Assembly: GCF_000499845.2 (NCBI RefSeq)
Contig: NC_023751.2
Location: forward strand, 32,363,065-32,427,064
Origin: Phaseolus vulgaris
Lineage: Eukaryota > Streptophyta > Magnoliopsida > Fabales > Fabaceae
Direction: 5' to 3'
Length of the DNA stretch: 64,000 bases
In this document: one piece after another, positions 60,326 through 64,000 of the stretch
Layout of the letters: each line of letters starts with the position of its first letter
Numbering within the stretch: position 1 is the stretch's first letter
Made by a program: the position numbers and the translations under genes
Notes under the pieces: generated by a model
Databases searched by the model: none
Seen by the model: the letters and a program-made list of their open reading frames with translations, nothing else
What the model was told of the DNA's origin: nothing

Positions 60326-62100
60326 ATGCCTTCTTCTATAGAGTCTTCGAATGCTGTAGATTCGTCTCTGACTCGCACTACATCCAGTAGTGCGAGGCAA
60401 TTGTCGGTTGACCCTAGTTATGATTGGGTTGATCCGTCCGTCCTCCGAATCCCTAGCAAGATTAGGTCTTCTGATGAATTAGATTAATTTATTTCTGCTC
60501 ATCAAGATTCTCTAGCAGCCGGCTGCTCTACTGATGCGCTGGCTTTTGATATTTGTGGTATGACCGACCGTGTGTGCCACGGTCAGGAAAATGCCCCGCA
60601 TGATTTTTTCTTTGTATATAGTACTTTCTTTTCTCACTTGCACATATCTTTTCCCTTCGATGACTTCACTATGAGTGTCCTTCGGATTCTCAATGTTGCA
60701 CCGACCCAATTGCACCCAAATTCGTGGGCCGTTTTACAAGCCTTTCGAATCATTTGTCAAATATTTGGCCTTACGCCTACCCTCGGGTCTTTTTTATATT
60801 ACTACAATACTTATCCAAGTACTCCCGTCGGTTGGTTATCCCTGTCCAGTCGTCCGGGGAATGTGCGTTTTGCTGCATTTACCACTTCCTATAAGAATTT
60901 CAAAGACTATTACTTTAAAGTGTTTGTCGAACCGGACGGCCGTGACCTATTTTATAATGCCGATGGGACCACCAAATTTCCGTTCCATTGGATAGAGAAG
61001 CCCACTTCCCTTGACCATTCGTTTTGGGAATCTTTATCTCCCTTTGATAAAGAAGTTCTGATGATTGTAAACCAACTACCATGTAGACTTTCCACTCGGG
61101 AACTGGTAGCCCTTTATGAGTCGTCCAAGCAATGGGCGGACCTGAATGGTGAGCACCTTTTTCTTCTCGGTCGGTTAATTAATAACTTCATGTTTCTCAC
61201 TTGTGCATGTGTTTTGCAGATATTGTTTTGACAATGGATCCCAGTTTGAAGAAATACATGAACACCTTGAAGAGACAAGCTAACAAGAGAAAAATACCTG
61301 TTCTTGCCGAGACGGTGCCCATAACGACTGAACGGGAGGTTATTCCGGTCGAAACTGCCGCCACCCCAGTCCAGGGTAAAAAGAGGGGACAACCATCTAA
61401 AACGCCCCGTACTGACGCCCGGTCCTCATTCGGCAGTCCTGTCAGCATGTTGGGGTCGTCCGTAAGGGTGGCCCCTACCATGCAGTTTGACTTGCATCCG
61501 GATGACGAAGGTGTCTTATCCGATATTCCTATGCTGGATCTGATTGAAGAGATGGTCGAGCTGCAATGTCGTGCGGCTGTGGTCAGCAGGTCTATCGGAG
61601 TTGAGTTGAAGAGGGTGAAAACGGTGTCGATCCCGAAATTGAAATCCCAACTGAGTGAATCGATCGTCTCCCTGAAGGATGTTGATGAGACTCGGAACGA
61701 GGCACGGTTAGCCAAGGAGGAAAAGGAGGCTTTGAAGGTCACTTTGACCCAAGTAATGGCCGAACGAGCTGACGCTGTCAAAGAGCAAGAAAGATTAGCT
61801 GCTAATAAGGACTCCCTTAATGCTCAGGTTGAGCAACTTCAAGGGTTTATGTTAAGCATCAACGAGGAGTCTTTCAAGCAAGGCGTCCAACAGGTTGCTT
61901 TCTTTCACGGAATGCCGACTGATGATGAACGGTATGACTCTAATATGGACGTGGTGGATGGCCGATTGATGCCGCTAGGAGGTGAGGAAGCCGAAGATAA
62001 TGATCAACCTACGTGTGATCTAATAGTGGAGACAACACAAGATGATGTGGTACAACCGGATGAAGCTGCCCAACCGGACGATACGATCGACATTATTTGA
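60326..62100 (+). pseudogene. Antisense extra gene of element 3, two exons, one in-frame stop
   Basis: Exon 1 is 60326-61148 and exon 2 is 61220-62100, with a 71-bp phase-1 GT-AG intron; the joined frame has 568 codons. A TAA at 60485-60487 (codon 54, in a stretch where element 1 reads SANELCSF) is the only break seen. Exon 1 has a Ser-rich start, YDWVDPSVLRIPS, RVCHGQENAPHDFFFVYSTF, LNVAPTQLHPNSWAVLQAF and WLSLSSRPGN. Exon 2 begins with a basic stretch (KKYMNTLKRQANKRK), has a coiled coil (SIVSLKDVDETRNEARLAKE) and ends with ESFKQGVQQVAFFHG, a VVDGRLMPL motif and an acidic tail. Function unknown. If translation restarts at the Met at 60560, most of the domain survives. Confidence 0.8.
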
Positions 62101-62384
62101 TATTATTATTACTATCTGAACCTGGGATGTGGGCAAAGGACAAATTTATTGCTTTTTATTTTAACTGCCGTGAACAATTGTCTTTTATCTTGCGTTGTTA
62201 ATGCTAGTATGAATTTCTACCAAGTGTTCTTTGCCGACTGATCGAAACGAATGACTTGTATCGATAGTTGTGTTATAACTTGAGCAATATGCGTTGATTC
62301 TGGCCGAACAAGAGGTTAAACGAATGTAGGATTTTAGTTCTGACCGAACAAACTGTTTATAATTAACGAAAATTATTGGTTTTT
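62101..62384. other. 3' flank of the antisense gene in element 3
   Basis: Non-coding element sequence, presumably the 3' UTR of the antisense transcript. A TCTGACCGAACAA motif near 62340 announces the minisatellite. Confidence 0.5.
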
Positions 62385-63210
62385 AACCAACTTTGGGAAT
62401 CCTGATAACGTTTACATTATAATTCTTGGTCGACCGTTCGGTTAACTTAATTAATAATGGGATAAATACTGTGTTGATCAAACATTGGTAAATAATGTTT
62501 AAGTTATAATTAGGATAACCTTAGTTATATATTTTTATTAATTTTTGACCAAAAATTGGTAAATAACGTTTAAGTTATAATTCAGATAACCTTAGTTATA
62601 TATTCTTACCAAACGACCGATTTATTAATAATAAATTATTTAATTTCTGACCAAAAATTGGTAAATAATGTTTAAGTTATAATTCAGATAACCTTAGTTA
62701 TATATTCTGACCGAACGACCGGTTAATTAATAATAAATTATTAATTTCTGACCAAAAATTGGTAAATAACGTTTAAGTTATAATTCGGATAACCTTAGTT
62801 ATATATTCTGACCGAATGACTGGTTAATTAATAATAAATTATTAATTTCTGACCAAAAATTGGTAAATAACGTTTAAGTTATAATTCGGATAACCTTAGT
62901 TATATATTCTGACCGAACGACCGGTTAATTAATAATAAATTATTAATTTTTGACCAAAAATTGGTAAATAACGTTTAAGTTATAATTCGGATAACCTTAG
63001 TTATATATTCTGACCGAACGACCAGTTAATTAATAATAAATTATTAATTTCTGACCAAAAATTGGTAAATAACGTTTAAGTTATAATTCAGATAACCTTA
63101 GTTATATATTTTGACCGAACGACCGGTTAATTAATAATAAATTATTAATTTCTGACCAAAAATTGGTAAATAACGTCTAAGTTATAATTCGGACCGACTG
63201 TTCGGTTTAA
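62385..63210. repeat. Minisatellite of element 3, 101-bp unit, about seven copies
   Basis: The unit contains GACCAAAAATTGGTAAATAA, GTTTAAGTTATAATTC, GATAACCTTAGTTATATATT and a CGACCGGTTAATTAATAATA block. Copies start near 62546, 62649, 62751, 62852, 62953, 63054 and 63155. The central copies are nearly identical; outer ones are more diverged, as expected for unequal exchange. Confidence 0.95.
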
Positions 63211-63350
63211 TAATGGTATGCTAATTTCTGACCAGAATTGTAATGCTTCATGTAAAATGATTTAAAGTGCCTCGTTAAAACCTTCTCGGTCGAAAATCTT
63301 CCTTAGGGATAAAACAATCGAGCGAAGAAAGAGTGCACTGAGTTTATTTA

Positions 63351-64000
63351 TCAACTGTAATAGAACTTGAGATGCGTGACATTCCACGTTCTCGGTATAG
63401 ATTTTCCTAATAAATATTCCAAGTAATATGCTCCTCCTGCTGCTGTATCGGCAATACGGAATGGCCCTTCCCAGTTGCTTGAAAACTTCCCGCCTTCTTT
63501 CCGAGCGTCACTACGCATGCACCAAACTAACTCTCCCTTTTGATAGCTTCGTGGCTTTACCTTCGAGTTATATCTTCTTGCTGCCCGTATCTTGCATGCT
63601 TCTTCTCTTATCCTGCATTTGTCCCTTAATTCATTGATGAGGTCTAGGCCGACCAATAGACTTTCTTTGTTCAAGTCCAAGTCTAACATTTGTCGGCGCA
63701 ATGAAGGTTCGTCGATTTCGACCGGAATCATGGCTTCAGTGTCGTATGTCAGACTGTAAGGTGTCTCCTGAGTTATTGACTGAGGGGTACAACGGTAGGC
63801 CCAGAGAACTTCTAACAGTTCTTCAGTCCAATTTCCTTTAGCTGGACCGAGCCTTTTCTTCAACTCGTTGAGAATGACTTTGTTGGCGGCTTCGGCCTGA
63901 CCGTTGGTCTGTGGATGCTCGACCGAGCTCGTGATATGTTTGATGTGGAGTTTTTCATAGAATTCAGCTAGCCCTCGGTTGGTAAATTGGCGACCGTTAT
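63351..64000 (-). pseudogene. Integrase C-terminal part of element 3 Pol (partial at window edge)
   Basis: The frame is open from the window edge at 64000 down to the stop at 63351. It encodes the end of the integrase core (SSVEHPQTNGQAEAANKVIL) and the C-terminal region (VLWAYRCTPQSITQETPYSL, KPRSYQKGELVWCMRSDARK, FSSNWEGPFRI, ending WNVTHLKFYYS). Integrase inserts the cDNA into the genome. The visible part has no break; the rest of the polyprotein is not in the window, so whether it is functional cannot be judged. Confidence 0.9.

Larger units (their letters stand above)
59863..64000 (-). mobile_element. Element 3: Tat-type Ty3/gypsy retrotransposon, 3' part, runs off window
   Basis: The sense strand is minus. 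Only about 61 bp of its 3' LTR remain (59863-59923, ending CCGGTACA on the plus strand). They are followed by the polypurine tract (CCTGGGGGCAAG on the minus strand), the antisense gene, a minisatellite and the integrase end. Layout and end motifs match elements 1 and 2, but the sequences differ enough to be a separate family. Confidence 0.9.

Noticed and set aside
62385..63210. Regular 101-bp repeats resembling a CRISPR-like array
   Set aside because: The units are contiguous without spacers, the genome is a plant, and the array lies in a retrotransposon.

Overview
This window is nuclear DNA from a flowering plant. The repeat families (TRIM-like and Tat-like LTR elements) and the gene set suggest a legume of the bean tribe; that is inference, not a match. 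A few ordinary intron-containing genes sit in very AT-rich intergenic DNA, and more than half of the window is transposable-element sequence in several layers of insertion.

Region by region. 1-573: 5' part of an F-box/LRR gene (minus) broken by an in-frame TAG. 574-8280: AT-rich DNA with a diverged segmental duplication, a TRIM remnant and a decayed copia pol. 8432-10056: three-exon gene for cytosolic ribosomal protein eL32 with a typical plant ribosomal-protein promoter. 11631-12950: four-exon AWPM-19-like membrane protein gene. 15001-16810: two small hAT-type MITEs. 17664-19040: three-exon gene (minus) for an acidic, disordered protein of unknown function. 22764-32808: a full-length Ty3/gypsy element of Tat type (element 1). 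33567-35752: an intronless PPR gene with a one-base frameshift. 36697-38458: a four-exon conserved gene of unknown function. 40272-41306: a stand-alone copia Gag-like ORF. 42579-45525: a TRIM/copia inverted-repeat complex, a solo LTR and a LINE fragment. 47085-48270: a CACTA-ended palindromic element filled with an 18-bp array. 50214-59862: Tat-type element 2, internally deleted. 59863-64000: Tat-type element 3, running off the window.

The most notable system is shared by the three Tat-type elements. All have gag-pol on the minus strand. Between pol and the 3' LTR each carries a second gene on the opposite strand. It has its own TATA-like promoter and two coding exons, divided by one 71-76 bp phase-1 intron at the same place. 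Exon 1 encodes a conserved domain with an LHPN-(G/S)-WA motif; exon 2 encodes a coiled coil with a conserved C-terminal motif. In element 1 this antisense gene is intact (630 codons) although the gag-pol frame of the same element has three nonsense codons. In element 2 it is broken, and the polyprotein is reduced to a protease-integrase-tail fusion. In element 3 it has one stop. Each element also carries a different minisatellite between the antisense gene and the end of pol.

All calls come from reading the sequence and from knowledge of the families; no database search was run. Exon structures are inferred from GT/AG sites, reading phase and protein similarity.
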